In this document: one piece after another, positions 1 to 8,246 of the stretch
Numbering within the stretch: position 1 is the stretch's first letter
Layout: each line of letters begins with the position of its first letter
From: Candidatus Aegiribacteria sp.
GTDB taxonomy: Bacteria; Fermentibacterota; Fermentibacteria; Fermentibacterales; JCC-6
Reading direction: 5' to 3'
NCBI GenBank assembly: GCA_030613065.1
Contig: JAUWMQ010000009.1
Coordinates: 1 to 41,844 of the forward strand
DNA length: 41,844 nucleotides
Program-made: the position numbers and the translations under genes
The notes under the pieces: model-generated
Told to the model about the DNA's origin: nothing
Database searches by the model: none
The model's input: only the letters and a program-made list of their open reading frames with translations

Positions 1-2
1 TA

Positions 3-896
3 TGGGGCTGGCCACTGGTCACTCTGAGTGCGGGCGCAGCCATGACTGAATACGGGAGGGGTTACGATTTCGATTTCATGCATTTCCAGCCCTCTCCGAA
101 CGGGAAAACTGTGGAAGTGCCATGCATAACCGCCGCTCTCTCTCTGTACAGGACGGAAGCGCTCCGAGAAGCGGGGGGATTCGATGAAAACATCTTCATG
201 TACTACGAAGATGTGGATCTCTGCCTCCGTCTCAGAGGAATGGGTTATAAACTGCTTCTTGAACCCTCATCCCACGCGGAACACATGATGGGTGCATCAA
301 GCAGAAGAAAAGTGGCGGAACAGTGGGAGCTGCAGTCATCAGGATATATTGTGAGTAAATATCTGGGCGGAAAAGGATGCGGATTGCCGGATTACTGGAA
401 AAGAACCGAGTTGAGAACAAGGATATCATGCATACGGAAGGGCAGACCCTGGCTCTGGAGGCTGGCAGCACTGCGAGGGCTGAAGAAAATGAGAATTGCG
501 CATTCAGACCTCCCTGAGGAATTTCTCATGCACCTGCTTGCTCCAAGGCCGCTTAGAATGCCACATCCAAGGCCGCACAACATGTCGGGAGAACCTTTTC
601 CCGGAAGTGATGTCATCCCCGGTCCTGGATGGCGAGGCATAAAGATGGACAGCTGCGGTTTCGGATGCCTCAGAGTGCCTGAAAAGGAGGGAATACTTAC
701 ATTGGGTATTCGATCATGCAATATTCCGGGATCCGTCGCCTTATGGTCTGACAAGGGGTACCTTGCCAGGGTTTTCCTGAATGGTGGATGGAAACAGGAA
801 ATTACCGCAGAGGTCGATGGTGGAGTAACGGAACTCTACCTGGTGCCTGACAGGACTGAACAGATCGTTGAGCTGGAAAATGCAGACTACAGGTAA
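3..896 (+). CDS. Glycosyltransferase family 2 (rhamnosyltransferase-like), 5' truncated by window
   Basis: The frame is open to the window edge (WGWPLV... precedes the first Met at 42), so the N-terminal catalytic half lies outside. The visible part carries the classic GT2 C-terminal signature: GGFDENIFMYYEDVDLCLR followed by a conserved H and GASSRRK. This is typical of the WbbL/rhamnosyltransferase branch, which transfers a sugar from a nucleotide sugar to a growing surface glycan on the cytoplasmic face of the membrane. After about residue 140 there is an extra segment of about 140 residues, predicted to be beta-rich and not part of the GT2 fold, with no family I recognise. The gene overlaps the start of the next gene, so the three genes at the left edge look co-transcribed. 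Acceptor and donor cannot be told from sequence. Confidence 0.85.
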   Translation, partial: WGWPLVTLSAGAAMTEYGRGYDFDFMHFQPSPNGKTVEVPCITAALSLYRTEALREAGGFDENIFMYYEDVDLCLRLRGMGYKLLLEPSSHAEHMMGASSRRKVAEQWELQSSGYIVSKYLGGKGCGLPDYWKRTELRTRISCIRKGRPWLWRLAALRGLKKMRIAHSDLPEEFLMHLLAPRPLRMPHPRPHNMSGEPFPGSDVIPGPGWRGIKMDSCGFGCLRVPEKEGILTLGIRSCNIPGSVALWSDKGYLARVFLNGGWKQEITAEVDGGVTELYLVPDRTEQIVELENADYR

Positions 897-1653
897 ACTC
901 GTTCTCGCTTCAGCAGTATCTGCCGCCGCAATTATTTCACATGGTTTTTCGTTCTTCTCAATGGCAGTCTGCCTTTATGCTGCAGGAACAGCTCTTTTAA
1001 GAGGTCCCCGTGCTGTTACTCTCTTAGCTGTTACTCTTGGAGGTTTTTCTTTACTCTCCTTCGGCAGTGGCCCGGGACCTGCGCTGCTCACTGCTGGCGC
1101 AGTACTGGCCGTTGCTTTTTCGGCTTCAACCATCTCAAGGTTATTATTCTGCCTTTCCGCAGCTGCAGTGCTTTTCTACGGAACTATCGAGGGAATGATT
1201 CCCATTGCAGCAGCACTCTTCTTAGCTTCACCCCTAAGTCGTGAAAGGTGGCGATCACTGATGCTCGCAGGAGGGTTGATGGCAACACTGCTCATCTCCG
1301 GTCTTCCATCAAATGAGGAGCATCGTATTTTTGTATCGGAAGAGGTTCTTATTGATAACGGTCTGATATGGCCGGGGCCGGTCGAACTGAATCTGAGTAT
1401 GCCGCAAATAGTACTGTATGCACCAGGAATGGATATTGCAGAAATGACACTTCATGTTTCCGCTGGTGGAGTAAGGGACCACGATCCTCTCGGATATGCG
1501 GCTTCCGGTGACAGTACATTTCCAGTTTATCCCGGAGAGAATATCCTCTTGATAGAAGAACCTGAGTTTCCTGTTTCAATCCGGATCTCCCGTCCATGGA
1601 AACCTTTTAACCATCCGGTTATCCATTTTGATTACGGGGAGGCGTCACTTTGA
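868..1653 (+). CDS. Hypothetical membrane protein with C-terminal beta-rich domain
   Basis: This 261-residue protein is not recognised. The first ~160 residues are hydrophobic with five or six likely membrane segments (for example LVLASAVSAAAIISHGFSFF and LFYGTIEGMIPIAAALFLAS). The last ~100 residues are soluble, beta-rich and aromatic, and may face the outside. TTG at 868 and ATG at 880 are both possible starts, neither with a clear ribosome-binding site. Both overlap the preceding glycosyltransferase. The stop overlaps the next start as TTGA (1650-1653). Its place between GT2 and a GT-C transferase suggests a role in surface glycan assembly, but that is inference from neighbours only. Confidence 0.7.
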   Translation: MSWKMQTTGKLVLASAVSAAAIISHGFSFFSMAVCLYAAGTALLRGPRAVTLLAVTLGGFSLLSFGSGPGPALLTAGAVLAVAFSASTISRLLFCLSAAAVLFYGTIEGMIPIAAALFLASPLSRERWRSLMLAGGLMATLLISGLPSNEEHRIFVSEEVLIDNGLIWPGPVELNLSMPQIVLYAPGMDIAEMTLHVSAGGVRDHDPLGYAASGDSTFPVYPGENILLIEEPEFPVSIRISRPWKPFNHPVIHFDYGEASL

Positions 1654-3728
1654 AACGTCTGAGAAGAATAACTGAAGGCAGATCCGGGATGATCTTCCAT
1701 GCGTTATCTTCAGTTCTGATCTTCTTTCTATGGCGGCTTGCCGGCATGCCTTCTCCGGGGATGCTTGGCAGGCTTGTTCCTCTTGCTTGGCTGATAACAG
1801 CTGTCGTTTACGGAAAAGGAGGAATTCCAGGGGTATCCATATATATCCTTGCAGCATTTGCAATTCTCTCAATATTCTGGACCGTAGACCCTGCTCTTGA
1901 GGTAATTTCTGCCGCATGCGGCCTGATGGGAATAATCCCCGGACTTCTGGCCGTATCATCTCGAAGATTCGGGATAATACTGGCATTATTACCATTGATT
2001 CCCATGATACTGCTTCTGGTTCCTTTTACGGGCGATGAACCACACTACGCTTCCTTAACCGAGAGTCTGATCTCTTCCGGAACAGGCAGGTTCAGCGAGT
2101 TTTCAAGTCAGATTTGTGATCCGTCCGAGAATATTTCACATCATCAGAGTTTATATCCGGCGCTCATGATACCCGGATTCCCGTTCTCGGTAACTGGTAT
2201 AAGGGGTATGAACTTACTGTTCGCAATTGCGGCACTGTTTCTCATGTCGATGATATTCAGGAATTCGGGTTTTGAGAACTGGAGAAAGCTTGCCGTTCTC
2301 GGATTTCTCCTTGTACCCGGCTGCAGCATACTTGGACTTGTTTACCCGGGCTGGCTGGCGCTGGCTGTTTTCCTCTCAGGTGTTTATGCAGCCATGAGAT
2401 CGAAGAGCAATCTATGGGTAATCACTGCTGCAATTGTCCTCGTGTTTTTGAAATTCCGCTTCATCGGGATCTCTCTCGGTCTTCTTGCTGTACTTGTAAC
2501 AGAGTCAAAAGGCCGCAGGAAATTAATACTTCCCGTAACTATCCTCTTTCTGACCGTAGCGGGATTACTCTTTGACCTGCTCATACTTAACGGACGCGTG
2601 TTCTGGGTCAGACATGGGAATATAGCATTCATTAAGACTATACTCATTCAACCCCTCATAAGAATGCCGGAAGTTCTTATCGCTGCCGGTTCATCACTTG
2701 TGGATATTGAAAGCGGACTGCTCTGGAAGGCTCCATGGGTACTTGCCGGACTGGCTGGGTTACCCCTTCTGAAAAGCGAAAACAGGAAACTGTTCATCTG
2801 GCTTGGCCTGCCTGCCCTTTCATATTTCATCATACTTCTTTTCTGGACCCCGACAGACTGGAGCGGCATGCCCACACCGGTGGGAAGGATGCTTCTGCCA
2901 CTCCTTCCGGTTCTGCTCGCTTCCCTCGGGATAATGATGAAAAGAAAAGGTGTACGGATACTTGTCTGGGCATCTCTGGGCATATCGGCCATCTTTTTCA
3001 CTCATCCTATTCTCAGATTCAATTTCGCTGATGGTACCGATTCGCTGGTAACCAGAATATTCGGCCCCTCAAGCAGCATAACCGAATGGGTCCCCAGCGC
3101 GGTAAGGCTCGATATTCCGGTATTCGCCGGATGGATAGTACTTGCTGCACTCATAGTCTGGCTCCTTGCGCATAAAAGCAGATATACGGAATACACCATT
3201 ACTTCAGCCTTCCTGGTATTATGCCTTTTTGGAGGGATGGAGAAGAAGTCATGGGAAGCTGAAGACATTCCATCACAATACAGAAATTACTGTACAGTAT
3301 ACCCCGACGAAATGGACCTTGAATTGAGGAAGTTCTGGTTCTTTACAAGGGAACGGATGCTTAGACTATCCCGTTCTGAGGACGCAGTTATTCTGCCTGT
3401 ACCGGAAATTGCTGGAGATTCTCTGAAACTGACAATATTTCACCGTTCTCTACGATCAGAGCCGTTATCGGGCATTGAGGTATCTTACGGAGAATGGTGT
3501 GATTCAGTGTACACATCATCGGAACTTATGGAAAATCCTCGATGGGTGACCTTTATGAAGGAGGATATTCAGCTTCCTTACAATCCTGAGAACATGCGGG
3601 AAGTACGGTCAGAATTCGTTTTCCCCATGAGTGACTGCGGGGACAGAGTAAGGATATCTCCACTTGGAGTTGAGGGCAGATCTGGAAGATTCAGCGGGAT
3701 CTTCCTTGACAGGATACTTTTCAGGTAA
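1650..3728 (+). CDS. GT-C type membrane glycosyltransferase (PMT/ArnT-like)
   Basis: This 692-residue polytopic protein has about a dozen hydrophobic segments. An early extracytoplasmic loop carries GDEPHYASLTESLISSG, matching the acidic D-E-P-H/Y motif of GT-C enzymes that use polyprenyl-phosphate sugars (PMT, ArnT and RgtA-D-like families). Such enzymes transfer a sugar from a lipid carrier on the outer face of the cytoplasmic membrane. The final ~170 residues, after the last membrane segment, form a soluble beta-rich tail. The start is TTG at 1650, seven bases after GGGGAGG, overlapping the previous stop by 4 nt, so the genes are probably translationally coupled. The substrate and acceptor are unknown. 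A flippase or polymerase is less likely given the DEPHY loop. Confidence 0.75.
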   Translation: MKRLRRITEGRSGMIFHALSSVLIFFLWRLAGMPSPGMLGRLVPLAWLITAVVYGKGGIPGVSIYILAAFAILSIFWTVDPALEVISAACGLMGIIPGLLAVSSRRFGIILALLPLIPMILLLVPFTGDEPHYASLTESLISSGTGRFSEFSSQICDPSENISHHQSLYPALMIPGFPFSVTGIRGMNLLFAIAALFLMSMIFRNSGFENWRKLAVLGFLLVPGCSILGLVYPGWLALAVFLSGVYAAMRSKSNLWVITAAIVLVFLKFRFIGISLGLLAVLVTESKGRRKLILPVTILFLTVAGLLFDLLILNGRVFWVRHGNIAFIKTILIQPLIRMPEVLIAAGSSLVDIESGLLWKAPWVLAGLAGLPLLKSENRKLFIWLGLPALSYFIILLFWTPTDWSGMPTPVGRMLLPLLPVLLASLGIMMKRKGVRILVWASLGISAIFFTHPILRFNFADGTDSLVTRIFGPSSSITEWVPSAVRLDIPVFAGWIVLAALIVWLLAHKSRYTEYTITSAFLVLCLFGGMEKKSWEAEDIPSQYRNYCTVYPDEMDLELRKFWFFTRERMLRLSRSEDAVILPVPEIAGDSLKLTIFHRSLRSEPLSGIEVSYGEWCDSVYTSSELMENPRWVTFMKEDIQLPYNPENMREVRSEFVFPMSDCGDRVRISPLGVEGRSGRFSGIFLDRILFR

Positions 3729-3736
3729 GCAGTTAA

Positions 3737-3762
3737 CGGTACTTGCGGATAAACCGGTACTT
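3737..3762 (+). repeat. Pair of CGGTACTT direct repeats upstream of the sensor kinase
   Basis: CGGTACTT occurs at 3737-3744 and again at 3755-3762, an 18-nt period (nearly two helical turns) in the short gap ahead of the kinase gene. Such spacing could suit a dimeric regulator, but I cannot identify one. No convincing -35/-10 pair is visible alongside. Confidence 0.35.
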
Positions 3763-3810
3763 CTGCAATGTTTATTGTAACATATTTCTGGAAAAGCTGA
3801 AGGAGTTCCT

Positions 3811-5496
3811 TTGTCGAAGAAATTCATTATAGGTGTTGAGCTGCTTACAGGGCTTGTCATCGGTGCTGCTGCGGCTGCTGTAGCAGTATCTTTCATAATA
3901 GTACTTCTCGTAGATAAGGACCTTGAAGCTGAAACAGGCCATATGGCTACAGTTACCGCTTATGCAATAAGCAATTCCATTGACGCCTCCAATGTTTCAG
4001 GCAATTTTAACAATATTGCCGGGTTTCTTGTGCAGAGCGGAAGCCTTGAAGCTGCAGTGATACTTGATTCTTCAGGTAACATGATCGCGGGAGCCGGAAT
4101 TTCGTCTGAAGGTTTGCCTGTACCGGAAGAAACCCCGGAATGGTACTTCGTACAGCATCCCGGAAGTGATCTCATTGTAGGCGTCAGACCGGTCAAATCA
4201 TCTATTTCCATAATACACAGGACACTTTTAATCGGTCTGGCTGCACTTACCGCAGCACTGGTGGTTCTTGCTTTCTTAACACCCCGATACCTGGCCAGTA
4301 CTGTAATCTCCCCTCTTAGAAAAATTCTTTTTGAGGCAGATCGTTTCAGCAGTGGCAGTGGAGCCGATCCGGAAGCAGCCGGAGCATCCTTTCACCGTGT
4401 TGTTGAACTTCTTCACGAAAGGGAGCGACAGCTTAACGAGCTGAGGGAAAAGGCTGAACAGAGGGCTGAAAGAGTAGAAGAAAGATCAGGTGCCATACTG
4501 TCGGTACTGGGATCAGCCGTATTCGCCATTGATGGGACAGGTAGGCTGTCACTCTTCAACAGGCAGTCAAAGGAGCTGTTCAACCTTGGCGATAATGATT
4601 TCAGGAAGGAATTTCCATGGGAGAGAACAACGGCTGGGCGAAAACTTGAACCAGTTCTGTTTTCTATGAGTAAGACGGGAAATACATCATCAGAATTTCA
4701 GATTCGCGATGACGCTATTAAAACTGATAGAATGTACAATGTAGAAATTTCCCGATCAAGAGTTGATGAGATGGCTGTTCTGGTTACCGATGTGACCAGA
4801 ATCAGTGAACTGGAAAAGAGAATTGCGGACGAGACAGCCATGGCTGACATCGGGGCTGCGTCTGCCGGGATATCGCATGAAATGGGAAATACACTCTGCG
4901 CTCTGTCCGGGTTTGTAGATCTTCTTGCCAGAGGGCATTCGGATAAAAGAACTCTGAATATTCTGTCAGAAGTAAAAAGAGAAGTTAATTCAGCCCGGGA
5001 CCGGATTAGTTCTCTGGAATACTTTGCCAGATCCCCCGAACCGGTTTCCTCTGATCTGAGCAGGGATGATATTGTCTCCCTATGCAGAGCAGCCTGCAGA
5101 CTGGCCCCGGACAGATGTTCCATAAACACCTCACTTGATGATCTGTCAATCAACGCTGACAGCAGGCTTCTGGAGTCATGTATCTGCAATATCGTAAAGA
5201 ACGCGATTGAGGCTGATTCATCATCAGCAGTAGAGATATCAATCAGAGGGAATGATAAGAACCTCACAATATCGGTTGAGGACACAGGACCCGGCCTTTC
5301 AATAGATCGTGAAGATGTGTTCAGACCCTTCATGACGACAAAGAACAGAAGCAGCGGTAATATGGGACTGGGGCTTTCCGTAAGCAGGAGAATTATAAGA
5401 TCCATGGGCGGCGAAATCACCGCTGAGAATAGAATAGAAGGTGGAGCCCTGTTTACAATCCTGCTCCCGGTTCAGTGTCTCGAAGGAGGTAAATGA
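3811..5496 (+). CDS. Membrane sensor histidine kinase (NtrB/AtoS-like)
   Basis: This 561-residue kinase is anchored by a membrane segment near residues 8-33 and another near 135-157, which enclose a sensor domain of about 100 residues outside the membrane. A HAMP-like linker, a coiled segment rich in E/R (about 195-220) and a PAS domain follow. The dimerisation box has the phospho-accepting His near residue 355 (GISHEMGNTL). The ATPase boxes are visible as N (NIVKNAIEA), G1 (DTGPGLS), F (RPFMTTK) and G2 (GNMGLGLS). The start is TTG at 3811, five bases after AGGAG. Its stop lies within the ribosome-binding region of the response regulator gene, so the two form a cognate pair. The stimulus is unknown. 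Confidence 0.92.
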   Translation: MSKKFIIGVELLTGLVIGAAAAAVAVSFIIVLLVDKDLEAETGHMATVTAYAISNSIDASNVSGNFNNIAGFLVQSGSLEAAVILDSSGNMIAGAGISSEGLPVPEETPEWYFVQHPGSDLIVGVRPVKSSISIIHRTLLIGLAALTAALVVLAFLTPRYLASTVISPLRKILFEADRFSSGSGADPEAAGASFHRVVELLHERERQLNELREKAEQRAERVEERSGAILSVLGSAVFAIDGTGRLSLFNRQSKELFNLGDNDFRKEFPWERTTAGRKLEPVLFSMSKTGNTSSEFQIRDDAIKTDRMYNVEISRSRVDEMAVLVTDVTRISELEKRIADETAMADIGAASAGISHEMGNTLCALSGFVDLLARGHSDKRTLNILSEVKREVNSARDRISSLEYFARSPEPVSSDLSRDDIVSLCRAACRLAPDRCSINTSLDDLSINADSRLLESCICNIVKNAIEADSSSAVEISIRGNDKNLTISVEDTGPGLSIDREDVFRPFMTTKNRSSGNMGLGLSVSRRIIRSMGGEITAENRIEGGALFTILLPVQCLEGGK

Positions 5497-5500
5497 TATC
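5483..5500 (+). promoter_or_regulatory. Strong ribosome-binding site with ATC as probable start codon
   Basis: AAGGAGGT (5483-5490) is followed by a 7-nt spacer and then ATC (5498-5500), which opens the reading frame exactly where the receiver family normally has Met. The ATG at 5493 is only 2 nt from the SD and out of frame, and ends after 28 codons. No ATG, GTG or TTG lies in frame between GTG 5441 and ATG 5534. Confidence 0.6.
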
Positions 5501-6769
5501 GAAAGAATTCTGCTTATCGAAGATAAACGGGCCATGCGTAATATGCTCACAACAGCCCTTCAGGAAGAAGGGTGGGAAGTAACAGCTGTATCTTCCGGAA
5601 TGGAAGCACTCATAAAGCTTGAGAATGGCGGTTTTGATATTATTCTTAGTGATATATGCCTTCCCGGAAGTATTGATGGGATGGATATCCTTAGAAAATC
5701 CAGGGAATTCAATCACTGGACACCGGTAATTCTCATGACAGCCTTCGGTACCGTTAACCTTGCGGTTGAGGCAATGAAGGAGGGGGCAAGGGATTTCATA
5801 ACCAAACCCTTCGATCTTGACCAGCTTCTTTCACTCCTGAGAAAGTGTGTGCATTCAGCAGGCACCGATATAGTAGGGTCTTCTCCAGCTCTGCTTTCCA
5901 TATTAAAGAGGGCTTTTAAGGGCGCTGAGACCAATATGAATATTCTTGTACTGGGTGAAAGCGGAACGGGAAAGGAACTTCTCGCTAGAATGATTCACAG
6001 TGAAAGCGCATGTTCAAATGGACCGTTCATACCTGTTAACTGCGCTGCGATACCTGCTGATCTTTTGGAGAGTGAACTATTCGGGGCTGAAAAGGGCGCA
6101 TACACAGGTGCGGACAGAACACGGCAGGGAAGGTTCGAGCATGCCCATGGAGGAACTATCTTCCTCGACGAGATTGGAGATCTGGACACGTCTCTGCAGG
6201 GCAAAATTCTCAGAGTGCTTCAGGAAAGGGAGTTTACCAGAGTGGGAGGGTCAGAGATTCTCCATACCAATGCCAGGGTAATTTCAGCAAGCAACAGAGA
6301 ACTCAAGAAGGAAACCGAAACGGGCAGATTCAGAAAAGATCTCTACTTCAGAATTGGGGAGTTTCCCGTTACCCTTTTACCACTTCGAGAAAGGGTGGAG
6401 GACATACCTGAGCTTACCGTGCACTTTCTCAAACAGTCCGGTTACAGCGAAGTAACCGTTACAGAAGATGCTATTATCAAGCTTAAAGGATTCTATTGGC
6501 CCGGAAATGTCAGACAGCTCAGAAGCATCGTACTCAGGGCTGCAGCACTCGCGGATGACAGGATCATTGATGCCCGGATACTTGAAATTGATGATGTTGA
6601 CGAAGCTGAAGGGCTCCTGGAAGAATCCGCGAGAGCAGCCCGGCTTCGCGAAAACGAAATGATAAGAAGAGTACTGAAGGAAACCGCTGGCAACAGGAAA
6701 AAGGCCGCTGAGATACTGAAGGTCAGCTATAGAACTCTACTTTCAAGACTGAAAGAATTAGAAATATAG
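5498..6769 (+). CDS. Sigma-54-dependent response regulator, NtrC family
   Basis: The protein is 423 residues from ATC 5498. The receiver domain (about 1-120) begins ERILLIEDKRAMRNML and shows the phospho-acceptor Asp in ILSDICLPG, the Thr in LMTAFG and the Lys in ITKPFD. The AAA+ domain follows with Walker A GESGTGKE, the sigma-54 contact loop GAYTGA (usual GAFTGA), Walker B TIFLDEIGDL, and the R-finger region. A Fis-type helix-turn-helix closes the protein (NRKKAAEILKVSYRTL). It activates sigma-54 RNA polymerase when phosphorylated by the upstream kinase. The ORF track starts it at GTG 5441, inside the kinase gene and without an SD. The conserved N-terminus and the AAGGAGGT favour the ATC at 5498. 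Tyr for Phe in GAFTGA is a common conservative variant. Confidence 0.92.
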   Translation: MERILLIEDKRAMRNMLTTALQEEGWEVTAVSSGMEALIKLENGGFDIILSDICLPGSIDGMDILRKSREFNHWTPVILMTAFGTVNLAVEAMKEGARDFITKPFDLDQLLSLLRKCVHSAGTDIVGSSPALLSILKRAFKGAETNMNILVLGESGTGKELLARMIHSESACSNGPFIPVNCAAIPADLLESELFGAEKGAYTGADRTRQGRFEHAHGGTIFLDEIGDLDTSLQGKILRVLQEREFTRVGGSEILHTNARVISASNRELKKETETGRFRKDLYFRIGEFPVTLLPLRERVEDIPELTVHFLKQSGYSEVTVTEDAIIKLKGFYWPGNVRQLRSIVLRAAALADDRIIDARILEIDDVDEAEGLLEESARAARLRENEMIRRVLKETAGNRKKAAEILKVSYRTLLSRLKELEI

Positions 6770-6796
6770 GGGTCAGGCCTCTCGAGGCCTGACCCC
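6769..6796. repeat. Perfect 12-bp palindrome GGGGTCAGGCCT, with extra half-site at 6808
   Basis: GGGGTCAGGCCT, a 4-nt loop CTCG and AGGCCTGACCCC form a perfect hairpin between two convergent operons, starting on the last base of the regulator's stop codon. A further partial copy GGGTCAGGC lies at 6808-6816. No T-tract follows on the plus strand. It could act as a bidirectional transcription stop, or be a dispersed REP-like palindrome. I see no other copy in this window. Confidence 0.75.
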
Positions 6797-6854
6797 AACT
6801 GTTACAAGGGTCAGGCGGGATATATACTGGTGTGATATGTGTTTCACCAGCAGA

Positions 6855-8240
6855 TTATCTATTGTATTTGCTTATGAATTCTTCGACTTCGGGGATCCCC
6901 CCCTGATATATAAGATATCCGTTGTGCGGCTCTCTTTCAGTTATTTCTCCCGCGAAAGGAGTCAGCATGATCTTTTTCACTTCGTCGCGGTCATGGTTCT
7001 GGCCGAGAGCCCAGCAGAGCTTCATATAAGCTACTTCCGGAAGCATATTCGACGCAGGAATAACTCCGAGATCCATCATATCTCGACCTGTGTCATATAC
7101 ATACATCTGGACATAACCCCATAGTGTCTGAACCGTCATGTAAACATGAACACCTTTATCGCGGGCTTTCTCAAGGGCAGGATAAAGGAGCTTATTTACA
7201 TGCCCCAGCCCTGTTCCTGCGATCACGATCCCTTTATAACCATTGTCTATGAGGCTTTCGATGATATCTGGTTTCATGTTCGGATAGTAGTAAACTATAG
7301 ATACCCTGTCGTCGAATGACGTGTTTATCCGGACATTTCTGTCTTTTCTTCGCCTCTTGTAGTCTTCTCTCAGTGGAATGAACCTGTCTTTTTCGACCAT
7401 GGCCAGCGGGATATCTCCGATTGTTCGGAAAGCCGACCTGTAGGAAGAATGCATCTTTCGAACCCTGGTTCCTCTATGAAGCAGACCGTACTGGTCACTG
7501 GTAGGGCCGAACATGCAGACCATCACTTCGGCGAAATCACTATCAGCTGCAGTGCGAGTAGCGTTTATAAGATTGATAGCTGCATCACTCGAGGGTCTGT
7601 CACTGGATCTCTGTGATCCGACCATTACGATCGGAACGGGAGAATCCTGAACCATGAAGGACAGTATTGCGGCCGTGTGATGCATTGTATCTGTGCCATG
7701 TCCTACAACGATACCGTCTATTCCATTTCTGATCTCTCTCCCTATTGCTTCCGCCAGGCCTTTCCATTGATCGGGACCCATGTTTTCGCTGAAGACACCA
7801 TAGAGCTTTTCCGTTTCGAGATTGCATATATCGGCAAGTTCAGGAACCGAACCGTAAAGTTCCCCCGGAGAAAAAGCCGGGATCACCGCCCCCGTTCTGT
7901 AATCAAGCCTCGAGGCAATCGTTCCTCCGGTTCCCAGCAGCTTCACATTCGATTTGGAAGGATCGATCGGGAATTCCTTTTCAGGAATTTTGTAATGAGC
8001 TTCCTTGCGACCGAGCACGGTGATCGATACAATTGTATGTACTGCCAGACCAATATTATAGCCATTGTGAAGTTTTATTACGATGTGTTCTGCGTCTGCC
8101 GTTTCAGAACGTGGAAGGATGATTCCTTTGAATTCACCGCGGGTTGAATCAATATCGACCTCACTCCATACACCAGCTTTGAATTTCTTCAAACAGGCCA
8201 GAGCGTTTCCCCTGTAGCCTTTGTACAGATCAGATGCCAA
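6855..8240 (-). CDS. gatD: Glu-tRNA(Gln) amidotransferase subunit D (glutaminase subunit)
   Basis: GatD is 461 residues long and releases ammonia from glutamine (or asparagine), which GatE uses to convert Glu-tRNA(Gln) to Gln-tRNA(Gln). The first ~85 residues form the small beta-barrel extension that separates GatD from ordinary asparaginases. The L-asparaginase-like domain follows, with LLGTGGTIAS (nucleophilic Thr), VVGHGTDTMHHTA (Thr-Asp pair) and the region RGTRVRKMHSS carrying the catalytic Lys. The length fits the family (about 420-460). The start is TTG at 8240, eight bases after GAGGTG located inside the end of gatE, so the two are coupled. The family is known as archaeal; finding it here is unusual. 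A plain type I asparaginase is excluded by the N-terminal extension and the gatE neighbour. Confidence 0.95.
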   Translation of the reverse strand: MASDLYKGYRGNALACLKKFKAGVWSEVDIDSTRGEFKGIILPRSETADAEHIVIKLHNGYNIGLAVHTIVSITVLGRKEAHYKIPEKEFPIDPSKSNVKLLGTGGTIASRLDYRTGAVIPAFSPGELYGSVPELADICNLETEKLYGVFSENMGPDQWKGLAEAIGREIRNGIDGIVVGHGTDTMHHTAAILSFMVQDSPVPIVMVGSQRSSDRPSSDAAINLINATRTAADSDFAEVMVCMFGPTSDQYGLLHRGTRVRKMHSSYRSAFRTIGDIPLAMVEKDRFIPLREDYKRRRKDRNVRINTSFDDRVSIVYYYPNMKPDIIESLIDNGYKGIVIAGTGLGHVNKLLYPALEKARDKGVHVYMTVQTLWGYVQMYVYDTGRDMMDLGVIPASNMLPEVAYMKLCWALGQNHDRDEVKKIMLTPFAGEITEREPHNGYLIYQGGIPEVEEFISKYNR

Positions 8241-8246
8241 AGTCGA

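Noticed and set aside
4698-5420. 240-residue minus-strand ORF opposite the kinase
   Set aside because: Antisense shadow of the histidine kinase; serine/leucine-rich with no domain.
5493-5578. ATG-led 28-codon ORF after the AAGGAGGT
   Set aside because: It is only 2 nt from the SD, out of frame with the receiver domain, and encodes nothing recognisable.
6827-6850. CTGGTG...CACCAG hairpin after gatD as a terminator
   Set aside because: Only six paired bases with a 12-nt loop and no T-tract on either strand; too weak to call.
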